Below are positions 1 through 5,665 of a stretch of 6,130 bases of DNA, one piece after another. Below the pieces are notes generated by a model, which saw nothing but the letters and a program-made list of their open reading frames with translations, searched no databases and was not told where the DNA came from. Where the stretch lies: contig HF991296.1 in assembly GCA_000431515.1 (NCBI GenBank), positions 1 to 6,130 on the forward strand, given 5' to 3'. Source of the DNA: Clostridium sp. CAG:632 (lineage in GTDB: Bacteria; Bacillota; Clostridia; Lachnospirales; Lachnospiraceae). The translations under genes and the position numbers were made by a program. Each line of letters begins with the position of its first letter. Position 1 is the stretch's first letter.

Positions 1-55
1 AATTATCAAGGTTCTGTGTTGTTTTGCTTTGCGGTTTTCCGCGTCAGCAAGGACT

Positions 56-84
56 ATAATATCACTCACCCCATGGGTTGTCAA
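56..84 (-). promoter_or_regulatory. Strong leftward sigma-A-type promoter
   Basis: On the minus strand a perfect -35 box TTGACA (79-84) is followed by a 17-bp spacer and the -10 box TATTAT (56-61, five of six consensus bases). Transcription should start near position 48-49 and leave the window on the left. The early transcript contains a small GCGG-AAAA-CCGC hairpin (31-42) and then an A-rich stretch ending in GAACCTTGATAATT. From memory, that ending resembles sequence flanking rRNA genes in Firmicutes. The box strength plus the upstream A-tracts suggest a stable-RNA operon, but the gene it drives is not in the window. It is unlikely to serve cvpA, which lies upstream and ends before it. Confidence 0.72.
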
Positions 85-88
85 CAAC

Positions 89-115
89 TTTTTTCAATTT
101 TTTTCAACTTTTTTT
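89..115 (-). promoter_or_regulatory. Phased A-tracts, UP-element-like
   Basis: Read on the minus strand, three A-tracts of 6-7 bases occupy 109-115, 98-104 and 89-94. They are separated by short TTG or GTTG steps, so their spacing is about one helical turn. They end 5 bp upstream of the TTGACA box of the leftward promoter. Such tracts bend DNA and bind the RNA polymerase alpha C-terminal domains. This arrangement is typical of very strong promoters such as those of rRNA operons. The role here is inferred from position and composition. Confidence 0.55.
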
Positions 116-180
116 ATTTTTCATATTCAGTGCCTGATTTTATGCCAGTTTCACGTCCTGCCGGAAATATGCTTGGCTCA

Positions 181-879
181 TCAAAAAAGCATCTTTGCCA
201 TATTCGTAATCGTATTCAACAACAGATTATGATCATATAAAAAACTCAGGACCGGGCTGTCACAGATTCCGGAATATGCCCATAGACCAACCGCCGTATT
301 TCCAATTGCTGCCAGTAGCACGAATACGCTCCAGATAATCGCCAGTGCCTGAATCGCACCCAGCAGTACTCCTCCTGTTTTATCAATTCCGTGTAATATG
401 GGAATCTCTGCCATATCCTTTGATATATGCAGCAGAATTGAGAATAAAATCATGATTGCCAATTGGATCAGAATAAATGACAGACTGTTTACTGCCACAT
501 ATGCCAGATAATGTGCCAGATATGCCTGAAAGTTTTCTACCTGAAATGCAAGATACGTTTCTGTATTGTTATTATTTATGACTGCCAGCTTCATTCCTTC
601 CGGGAAAGGCAGTTCATCTATTATCTGCATCTGCGCAGTTTTCCCGTCCTCCTGCGTCGGATCCAGCTGTAGCTTTTGGATCACGTATGTTTCGATCCGC
701 TCGTCAATCTGCGTATGTTCCTGAATCCAATGTCCAACAACCGGAGTTGCATATGTTGCTCCGATCATAGATAGGATCATCGCCCCGACAATGAGCAGCG
801 TTCGGAACAACCCACGCCGGAATCCACTCCACAGACATAACCCGATTATTATGATCAATCCTATACCAAAGATATTCAT
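181..879 (-). CDS. CvpA family membrane protein
   Basis: A 232-residue multi-pass membrane protein. Predicted helices lie at about residues 3-20, 26-48, 124-150 and 168-193. Two family signatures are visible: GFRRGLFRTL (19-28) between the first two helices, and a glycine-rich entry to the last helix (GIDKTGGVLLGAIQALAIIW, 164-183). Between helices 2 and 3 is a longer polar loop (about 50-122), larger than in the short ~160-residue CvpA proteins of proteobacteria. CvpA was named for a role in colicin V production in E. coli; in Firmicutes the family is linked to the cell envelope and its biochemical role is not settled. The start codon overlaps the stop of the DUF5711 gene as ATGA (876-879), with AGGAG five bases upstream inside that gene, so translation is almost certainly coupled. 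No hairpin-plus-T-run terminator is visible after the stop. Confidence 0.85.
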   Translation of the reverse strand: MNIFGIGLIIIIGLCLWSGFRRGLFRTLLIVGAMILSMIGATYATPVVGHWIQEHTQIDERIETYVIQKLQLDPTQEDGKTAQMQIIDELPFPEGMKLAVINNNNTETYLAFQVENFQAYLAHYLAYVAVNSLSFILIQLAIMILFSILLHISKDMAEIPILHGIDKTGGVLLGAIQALAIIWSVFVLLAAIGNTAVGLWAYSGICDSPVLSFLYDHNLLLNTITNMAKMLF

Positions 880-2153
880 TTTGTCTCCTGCTCCTCTTCT
901 TTGGTATACCGGAGTTTCACGATCTCGGTAGAGTTATCATATACGATAATATATTTATTATTCACTCCGGTCGGTACAATATTGTTTACATTCTTAGCAA
1001 ATTCATAAGAAAACTTCAGCTTGCCTGTGAAATCATATATTCTGGATTCAGAATCCCCCACAATAATGATCTCATTCTCGGTTGCATAAATATTCTTATA
1101 TGAGAAATTCAGCTCTTTGGCAAATTTCTGATTTCCGTTTGTATCAAATACCCGAAGGCGGTAACGTGAGGCATCTGCCGTCTCCTGTCCCTCTTCGGCC
1201 GTTCCGGCATTCTCTTCTACCACTCCGATATATCGGCTATTGTAGAAAATGCTCTGTATTTCACCCCGAAAGTCCTTGATGACTGCTTTTTCACTTGGTT
1301 TTTCTTTCATGCTGTACACAATAAACCGATCATCCCCGAATGCACACACCGTGTCATTATTTAAAAATTCCAGCTTCGGAACGATGGTGCTGTCCAGATT
1401 ATTAAAGCCGCCTACCAGACGGTCGGTCTCGTTCTGTCCTACATCGCCGAAATTGTAAGCCGCGATGGTATTTTGTGCCTTAATTCCCTGTATAGTAATG
1501 TAACTGGTCATTAATTTCTGTCCGTCCTCAGACAGGGCAATATCCAATGGATAGCCACTGTCCGCGATTGTTGTCCGCATTTCTGCAATCGTTCCGCCGT
1601 TCTTATCATAGATTTCAATAAAATCCTCGGTCTCATTCTCCAGGATTACCGCAAACACACCCTGTCTGGCTACATCCACGGTACAGATCTTATATGGTGT
1701 CTCTTCCATGCTCACCTTTCCCGATGCATTGAATATATATACATTATTTCCGTTTAAATCTGCAACAGCAATATATTCTCCGGAAACTACCGCTTTCGGC
1801 TGCTTCATGTTATAACTTTCCATCCAGACAGAATTCCCTTCTTTGTCCAGATAGCTGATTCCTTCTTTGCTATATTTGATCAGACTGCCGTTATATGCCA
1901 GATAGTCCATCTGTGTCGTATTGGAACTTTCTGCGGATGATAATACTTCATAATCATTATAATAAGTGGTGCGGTTCATATATACGCCGGCTCCAACTGC
2001 TATCAGTATAACCACCAGCAGGAAAATGATCAGCCCGAACGGCCGCCGTTTCTTCGGTGTTTCTTCTTCCTGCTCGACTGTATTAAATTCCAAAACCTTC
2101 CGTTCCTTTTTCATTTCCGGTGCAGAAGTCGATGTTTTCTTCTCTCGTGCCAT
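876..2153 (-). CDS. DUF5711 family membrane-anchored beta-propeller-like protein
   Basis: A 425-residue protein. Residues 1-38 are charged and end in the basic KKRRP just before a single hydrophobic helix (about 39-58), which predicts an inside N-terminus and an outside C-terminal part. The rest is rich in beta strands with recurring propeller-blade phrases, an aromatic-Asp/Asn-x-x-Gly pattern: GISYLDKEGNSVW (98-110), NVYIFNASGKV (137-147), FIEIYDKNGGTI (178-189), RLRVFDTNGNQKF (332-344) and ESRIYDFTGKLKF (369-381). This matches the DUF5711 family, common in Clostridia and without an assigned function. I see no catalytic motif, so a binding or scaffold role at the outer membrane face is the best inference. 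The start is supported by GAAGGGA just upstream of ATG. The glutamate-rich tail codons also supply the ribosome site for cvpA. The LysM gene lies 67 bp upstream on the same strand. Confidence 0.82.
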   Translation of the reverse strand: MAREKKTSTSAPEMKKERKVLEFNTVEQEEETPKKRRPFGLIIFLLVVILIAVGAGVYMNRTTYYNDYEVLSSAESSNTTQMDYLAYNGSLIKYSKEGISYLDKEGNSVWMESYNMKQPKAVVSGEYIAVADLNGNNVYIFNASGKVSMEETPYKICTVDVARQGVFAVILENETEDFIEIYDKNGGTIAEMRTTIADSGYPLDIALSEDGQKLMTSYITIQGIKAQNTIAAYNFGDVGQNETDRLVGGFNNLDSTIVPKLEFLNNDTVCAFGDDRFIVYSMKEKPSEKAVIKDFRGEIQSIFYNSRYIGVVEENAGTAEEGQETADASRYRLRVFDTNGNQKFAKELNFSYKNIYATENEIIIVGDSESRIYDFTGKLKFSYEFAKNVNNIVPTGVNNKYIIVYDNSTEIVKLRYTKEEEQETK

Positions 2154-2180
2154 GTGATCCCTTCTCTATCGCTATATTTT

Positions 2181-2210
2181 TATATATGTTATCATATTTT
2201 AGAATGTCAG
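2181..2210 (-). promoter_or_regulatory. Possible internal promoter before DUF5711 gene
   Basis: In the 67-bp gap between the LysM gene and the DUF5711 gene, the minus strand reads CTGACA (2205-2210), 18 bp, TATATA (2181-2186). The match is moderate (five of six and four of six bases) in a very AT-rich stretch where chance matches are common. No terminator hairpin is visible in the gap, so read-through from the LysM gene is equally plausible. If the promoter is real, the DUF5711-cvpA pair could be expressed separately from the LysM gene. Confidence 0.25.
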
Positions 2211-2220
2211 ACTAGCCTTT

Positions 2221-3453
2221 TTATGGAATTGACGGAATTAATATCTGCTGTCCGACATAGATTTCATCTCCGTTTTTCATTCCGTTTGCCTCCATGATGT
2301 TATCAACATAAAGAATGGAATGATACATTTGAAAGCTGATAGAGGATAACGTATCGCCGTCCCGGACTGTATAATATTTCGGTGCTCCGTCCGCCACTAC
2401 CGGTTTTGCAGCTTCCGTTGCCTGTGTAGTTGCCTCCGTCTCTGTCTTTGCTTCATCCGGTTTCGGGTTATCGGTTTTCGATTCTGACTGCGTGTCTGAC
2501 GAACCGTCTGTTTCCTCTGTAGCTTCGGTATCCTCAGCTGCATCTGCTTCCGAATCCAGCGGTTCCACATTAGCACCTACCGAGATTACATTTGTCATCG
2601 GAACCTCTGTCGTGTTCTCTGACATGATATCGATCCGATGGAATGCCGTCTCCAGATTCTTCAGTCGGTCATAGCTGTTGATCACCGTAATACCAAGTGC
2701 CAGAAACGCAACCGTCAGAAGCGAACTGGCCACATAGAGAAAGCTTACCGGTTTCCTCTGTGATTCTTTCTGTGGTTCCAAGTGTCGTTCCAGACGATTT
2801 CTATATTTCTGCAACAACTCCTGATCCCGTTGTGCCACATCCGTTTCTGATTCTACCATATGACTCTTCTGGGTCATCATATAGCTCTGCATCGCATCAT
2901 TCCGGGTATAATAAATATAATAACCGCTTTGTTTTTTCAGTGTATTATTCTCAAACAGATACCATGCCTCTTCTTCCTCCAGGGCATCAATCATAAACAA
3001 CGCCTTATCTCTTCCCGGAAAATTTTCCAGATGGATTTTTGTTATTTTGTCATTGATTTGTGTGGAAAATCCCATGCGGGACAAAAACCAGCCCACGACC
3101 TCCAGATCCGGGAAGAAACGTTTCACATCATTATAAATCCCCGTCCATACCTCATTGGTAAACTCTACTTCGTCAATATCAAACTCTACATTCTGTGCTT
3201 CCAGCGCCCCGCTGATAAAGATAACGCCCTGATTTTCCACCTGTTTATATTCTCCAAGTAGAATCGCCCCTCTGGCATATGTATTACCCGGCTTTGCCAG
3301 CTGATTCAGATAAGTGATCACATAATCTTCTACATAGATTCTTCTTCCTCCCTTCGGAGTTCCCACCTGACGAATATTTTTCGGAAGCCGGATTCCCCTG
3401 ATTTCCTCTTCCTGTTCCGTATTTTCACTATGATCGTAAATTACCTCTATCAT
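2221..3453 (-). CDS. LysM membrane protein with degenerate MPN/JAB1-like cytoplasmic domain
   Basis: A 410-residue protein with a clear modular build. Residues ~38-185 resemble an MPN (Mov34/JAB1) domain: an opening helix (YVEDYVITYLNQLA), RGAILLGEY (61-69), a strand VIFISGAL, then VVGWFLSRMGF (119-129) and GRDKALFMID (147-156). Active JAMM peptidases carry VVGWYHSHPGF at the central site; here both metal-binding histidines are replaced by Leu and Arg, so metalloprotease activity is not expected. Residues 200-235 are charged and helical, 236-258 form one transmembrane helix with basic residues before it (N-terminus inside), ~296-350 are a Thr/Glu/Ser/Asp-rich spacer, and 360-407 are a LysM domain (YYTVRDGDTLSSIS to GQQILIPSIP) that should bind peptidoglycan outside. 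I start at 3453 because GGAG (3461-3464) sits seven bases upstream. The frame stays open to an ATG at 3564, and an ATG at 3480 with a nearby AAGGA is a weaker alternative. The LysM and membrane calls are firm; the MPN call is from motif reading. Confidence 0.85.
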   Translation of the reverse strand: MIEVIYDHSENTEQEEEIRGIRLPKNIRQVGTPKGGRRIYVEDYVITYLNQLAKPGNTYARGAILLGEYKQVENQGVIFISGALEAQNVEFDIDEVEFTNEVWTGIYNDVKRFFPDLEVVGWFLSRMGFSTQINDKITKIHLENFPGRDKALFMIDALEEEEAWYLFENNTLKKQSGYYIYYTRNDAMQSYMMTQKSHMVESETDVAQRDQELLQKYRNRLERHLEPQKESQRKPVSFLYVASSLLTVAFLALGITVINSYDRLKNLETAFHRIDIMSENTTEVPMTNVISVGANVEPLDSEADAAEDTEATEETDGSSDTQSESKTDNPKPDEAKTETEATTQATEAAKPVVADGAPKYYTVRDGDTLSSISFQMYHSILYVDNIMEANGMKNGDEIYVGQQILIPSIP

Positions 3454-3498
3454 TTTATTTCTCCCGCCTTTCCATAGCATTCGTTCCTTGCTATCTGA

Positions 3499-3531
3499 AT
3501 CATAGCACTGAGAAATCGGTTTCCTTATCAA
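3499..3531 (-). promoter_or_regulatory. Candidate promoter of the LysM gene (extended -10)
   Basis: The minus strand carries TGCTATGAT, an extended -10 (TATGAT at 3499-3504 with the upstream TG). A TTGATA lies at 3526-3531, but its 21-bp spacing is too long for a standard -35, so the extended -10 would have to carry recognition. Transcription would start near 3492, about 40 bases before the chosen start codon. That would leave out the alternative upstream ATG at 3564. Confidence 0.3.
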
Positions 3532-3615
3532 ATCCTGTCGGCATTCCGGCGATATTGAACGCAATTTATTTTAATTTTCGGCACCATCCGGACATTTTTA
3601 TTACATTACGGCAGA

Positions 3616-3634
3616 TTGTCCGTGCGTGCGACAA
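3616..3634. repeat. Short inverted repeat in divergent region
   Basis: TTGTC (3616-3620) and GACAA (3630-3634) form a perfect 5-bp inverted repeat around nine bases. Part of it, TGTCCG (3617-3622), also pairs with CGGACA at 3589-3594. The site lies between two divergent genes, where an operator would be expected, but 5-6 bp repeats occur often by chance. No T-run follows on either strand, so it is not an intrinsic terminator. Confidence 0.3.
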
Positions 3635-3666
3635 ACTCCTTTATGTCTAAATTTCATATAGCTGTC

Positions 3667-3672
3667 TATACT
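3667..3672 (+). promoter_or_regulatory. Possible -10 element for yyaC-like gene
   Basis: TATACT (3667-3672) in an AT-rich stretch matches five of six -10 bases, but no convincing -35 lies 16-18 bp upstream. The gene family is expressed in sporulation in Bacillus, so a sporulation sigma factor may be used instead. I could not fit a clean consensus for one. Confidence 0.2.
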
Positions 3673-3683
3673 TAATATAAACC

Positions 3684-3712
3684 GCAGTCCGAACCGTTTT
3701 CCGGTTTGCTGC
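3684..3712 (+). repeat. Imperfect hairpin in the yyaC leader
   Basis: GCAG (3684-3687) pairs with CTGC (3709-3712), and AACCG (3692-3696) pairs with CGGTT (3702-3706) around a five-base loop. An asymmetric internal bulge separates the two stems. The structure ends 15 bases before the AAGGG ribosome site, so it would lie in the 5' leader of the yyaC-like mRNA. No T-run follows on either strand, so it is not a terminator. Confidence 0.35.
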
Positions 3713-3739
3713 AAATCTGAAACAAATAAGGGTATGACT

Positions 3740-4372
3740 ATGAGAAAGACGATTTATTTTAACGCCTCGGAACAATATGCCTATGAAGCACTCGGCAGAG
3801 AATTATACACACTTCTGGAGCATACACGAAAAGAAACACAGCCTGTTGTCATCCTATGCATCGGAACAGATCGGGTGACCGGCGATGCTTTAGGCCCTCT
3901 GGTGGGTCACCAGCTCTGTACGTCTGCAAATAATTTTATTATCTATGGGAATCTGGAGCATCCGGTTCATGCCATTAATCTGGCTGAAACCATGGAGCGC
4001 ATTTATCAGAAATATGAAGATCCATACGTGATCGCCATTGATGCTTCTCTCGGAACAAAGGAGCATATCGGCTATGTGACTTTACGGCAGGGTCCGTTAA
4101 AGCCCGGCCAGGGAATTGCAAAAAATCTCCCGGAGATTGGAGATATCTCCATCACCGGGATTGTAAATCTTTCCGGCAGACCGGGTGCATTTCTTCTTCA
4201 GAACACCCGGCTCTGCACCGTTATGAAATTAGTCGATTGTATTACTCTGGGGATCAACCACGCCGAGGATTACTTTCCTCCTCTGGAAGAGATTCCTGAT
4301 TGCGATGCGGAGTCTCTCCCTTATAGATCGCAATACCCTCCGAAATCGTGTCAATCTGTTCCGTCTGCATGA
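3740..4372 (+). CDS. yyaC: YyaC-like spore protein (GPR/HybD-type peptidase fold)
   Basis: A 210-residue soluble protein of the YyaC sporulation family, which is related in fold to germination protease GPR and hydrogenase maturation proteases. Recognisable segments are VVILCIGTDRVTGDALGPLVG (36-56, Asp44 and Asp49), IYGNLEHPVHAINLAET (68-84), YVIAIDASLG (96-105, Asp101) and PGQGIAKNLPEIGDISITG (122-140). Together these form the conserved core with its acidic pocket residues. The precise role of YyaC is not established; it may be a spore-specific peptidase. The start at 3740 is chosen because AAGGG (3728-3732) sits seven bases upstream; the in-frame ATG at 3734 would leave only one base. No signal peptide or membrane helix is seen. 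The core appears to end near residue 171. The last ~39 residues lie on DNA that also encodes the end of the opposing gene, and the Pro/Ser-rich finish looks like non-conserved extension. Confidence 0.85.
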   Translation: MRKTIYFNASEQYAYEALGRELYTLLEHTRKETQPVVILCIGTDRVTGDALGPLVGHQLCTSANNFIIYGNLEHPVHAINLAETMERIYQKYEDPYVIAIDASLGTKEHIGYVTLRQGPLKPGQGIAKNLPEIGDISITGIVNLSGRPGAFLLQNTRLCTVMKLVDCITLGINHAEDYFPPLEEIPDCDAESLPYRSQYPPKSCQSVPSA

Positions 4373-5429
4373 TATTGATAATATCGTTTAAGGTTTCCTC
4401 TTTGCATATATTCTTTCCGAGATACTTTGCATAACGGTCTGCAATATTCAGAGAGGATTCCTTAATCTGTGTCTCTGTCTGTCCCTGTTCTTCACCGGCC
4501 GCTTCACACTGCCGCTTCAGCTCCTCCACCTTGCCCTGGCGTCTGCCATTGATCTCATCCGTAATCACCTGCTTCGTCTGCTGTTCAAACTCTGTCAGCG
4601 CATTCTGCTTCTGCTGTGCTACTACATCCAGTTCTTCCTGTAGCTTCTCAATCCGGGCATCATACTCACCCAGCTCATACCGGCTCTCATCCTTATCCTT
4701 ATTGATCGCATTCTTGATCGCCTGTACATTCTTATCATTCGCAACCATCTGATTCCGAATTTTTCTTCCCTCTGCGATCACATCTCTGTGGCGAACCTTC
4801 GTCAGATTGAATATAAGAAAATATATTCCAAGCACGATCAGCAGGGTCAGTGCGATCACAATCGCCATAAAATACGGTGCTTCCGCAAATTTCTTACCTG
4901 CAAAGACAACACCGCTGAACAGGCGATAGGAACCATATGGGATTCCTGCCAGCCCGATCAGAATAAATACGATCAGCGCCAGAATCTCCTTGACACCCTT
5001 TGGCATAAATAGAACATAATATAACTCCGAACGGCAGAAGGACGGCACATGATTCTTCTTAAATAAAGTCACCATCTCCGTCTTCAGTTGTCTCGTATGC
5101 TCCTTCACATCTGCGGTCTCTTCATCCACCCGCTGTCCTACACGTTCCAGCTTCTCCCTGCTCTTCTCATCCTGTGCCTTCTTGATCTTTTTACGTCCGG
5201 CATCCAGCTGGTCATCATAGGTCTTTTCAATCTCATTCTTACGCTTTTTGACCGTGGTTGTAATCTCATCATGAATCGACTTTTCTTCCTGTGAAATCAC
5301 CTTTTGTAATTTATCCTGTTTATCCTTTAATTGTTTTGAATATTGTTCTAACTGATTACATCGGGAAACCTCATCCCGGATCTGAATCAAATAATCTACA
5401 TTTTGATTAAAAATACTCTCTGTATCCAT
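4254..5429 (-). CDS. Coiled-coil protein with two membrane helices, function unknown
   Basis: I do not recognise this 391-residue protein. Residues ~20-125 are a highly charged Lys/Glu/Gln-rich helix with heptad character. Two hydrophobic helices follow at ~145-166 and ~184-208, separated by a 17-residue loop. Residues ~212-350 are another long charged helical stretch (for example RIEKLQEELDVVAQQKQNALTEFEQQ). Basic residues flank the helices on the outer ends (PKGVKE, KVRHRD), predicting a membrane hairpin with both coiled coils in the cytoplasm. The C-terminal piece NIADRYAKYLGKNICKEETLNDIINIMQTEQIDTISEGIAIYKGE looks like a small folded helical unit. After about residue 371 the tail is Glu/Arg-rich and probably disordered. 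The start has GGGGG seven bases upstream. The final 39 codons overlap the yyaC-like gene on the other strand. A scaffold or membrane-organising role is possible but unproven. Confidence 0.8.
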   Translation of the reverse strand: MDTESIFNQNVDYLIQIRDEVSRCNQLEQYSKQLKDKQDKLQKVISQEEKSIHDEITTTVKKRKNEIEKTYDDQLDAGRKKIKKAQDEKSREKLERVGQRVDEETADVKEHTRQLKTEMVTLFKKNHVPSFCRSELYYVLFMPKGVKEILALIVFILIGLAGIPYGSYRLFSGVVFAGKKFAEAPYFMAIVIALTLLIVLGIYFLIFNLTKVRHRDVIAEGRKIRNQMVANDKNVQAIKNAINKDKDESRYELGEYDARIEKLQEELDVVAQQKQNALTEFEQQTKQVITDEINGRRQGKVEELKRQCEAAGEEQGQTETQIKESSLNIADRYAKYLGKNICKEETLNDIINIMQTEQIDTISEGIAIYKGETPHRNQESLPEEESNPRRG

Positions 5430-5458
5430 CGTTTTACCCCCTGACCTTAGTTAATTTC

Positions 5459-5487
5459 ATTTTAGCAAAACTACAGACAATTAACAA
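5459..5487 (-). promoter_or_regulatory. Promoter of the coiled-coil gene
   Basis: The minus strand reads TTGTTA (5482-5487), a 17-bp spacer and TAAAAT (5459-5464). The TG two bases upstream of the -10 makes it an extended -10 (TGCTAAAAT). Spacing is ideal and the start codon at 5429 lies about 30 bases downstream of the -10, leaving a short leader with the GGGGG ribosome site. Confidence 0.6.
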
Positions 5488-5561
5488 CCTTTTCTTCTAT
5501 TATCAGACTTTTTTTCTAAAGAATCATCACAAAAACTTCATATTTTTTTCGGGTTTTTACA

Positions 5562-5590
5562 TTGTACTATCCTATGATTTTCGTTATAAT
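5562..5590 (+). promoter_or_regulatory. Upstream promoter of the CBS gene
   Basis: A perfect -10 box TATAAT (5585-5590) is preceded at 17 bp by TTGTAC (5562-5567), which matches only the first three -35 bases. Transcription would start near 5597 and give a leader of about 70 bases. Confidence 0.5.
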
Positions 5591-5609
5591 TATAAATGTA
5601 TAGCTGATT

Positions 5610-5638
5610 TTGATATTTTTTTATTTATATTGTATAGT
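5610..5638 (+). promoter_or_regulatory. Downstream promoter of the CBS gene
   Basis: TTGATA (5610-5615), a 17-bp spacer and TATAGT (5633-5638) each match five of six consensus bases. It lies 48 bp downstream of the first promoter. Initiation would be near 5645, leaving only about 20 bases of leader, just enough for AGGAGG at 5652-5657. The T-rich spacer makes chance matches more likely, but both boxes and the spacing fit well. Confidence 0.5.
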
Positions 5639-5665
5639 GTGATGTTTTTATAGGAGGATTTATCC

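Noticed and set aside
31..42. GCGG/CCGC hairpin as a terminator
   Set aside because: Only four base pairs and no T-run on either strand; it fits better as part of the leader of the leftward transcript.
16..240. Two overlapping rightward open frames near the left edge
   Set aside because: Phe-rich translations come from the A/T-tract of the opposing promoter and from the end of cvpA; no ribosome site supports them.
2697..3261. Two rightward open frames (99 and 133 codons) opposite the LysM gene
   Set aside because: They lie wholly antisense to a well-supported gene, lack good ribosome sites and have no recognisable domain; they look like by-products of the codon use of the real frame.
3454..3564. 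N-terminal extension of the LysM protein by 37 residues
   Set aside because: The extension has no domain character, and the ATG at 3453 has a well-spaced GGAG. The ATG at 3480 with AAGGA four bases upstream stays possible but is less well spaced.
3601..3657. Minus-strand 18-codon open frame (starts MKFRHKGVCR) upstream of the LysM gene
   Set aside because: No Shine-Dalgarno sequence precedes its ATG and nothing else supports translation; kept only as a note in case the peptide is conserved in relatives.
3684..3712. Leader hairpin as a terminator or riboswitch
   Set aside because: No T-run follows and the structure is too small for any known riboswitch class.
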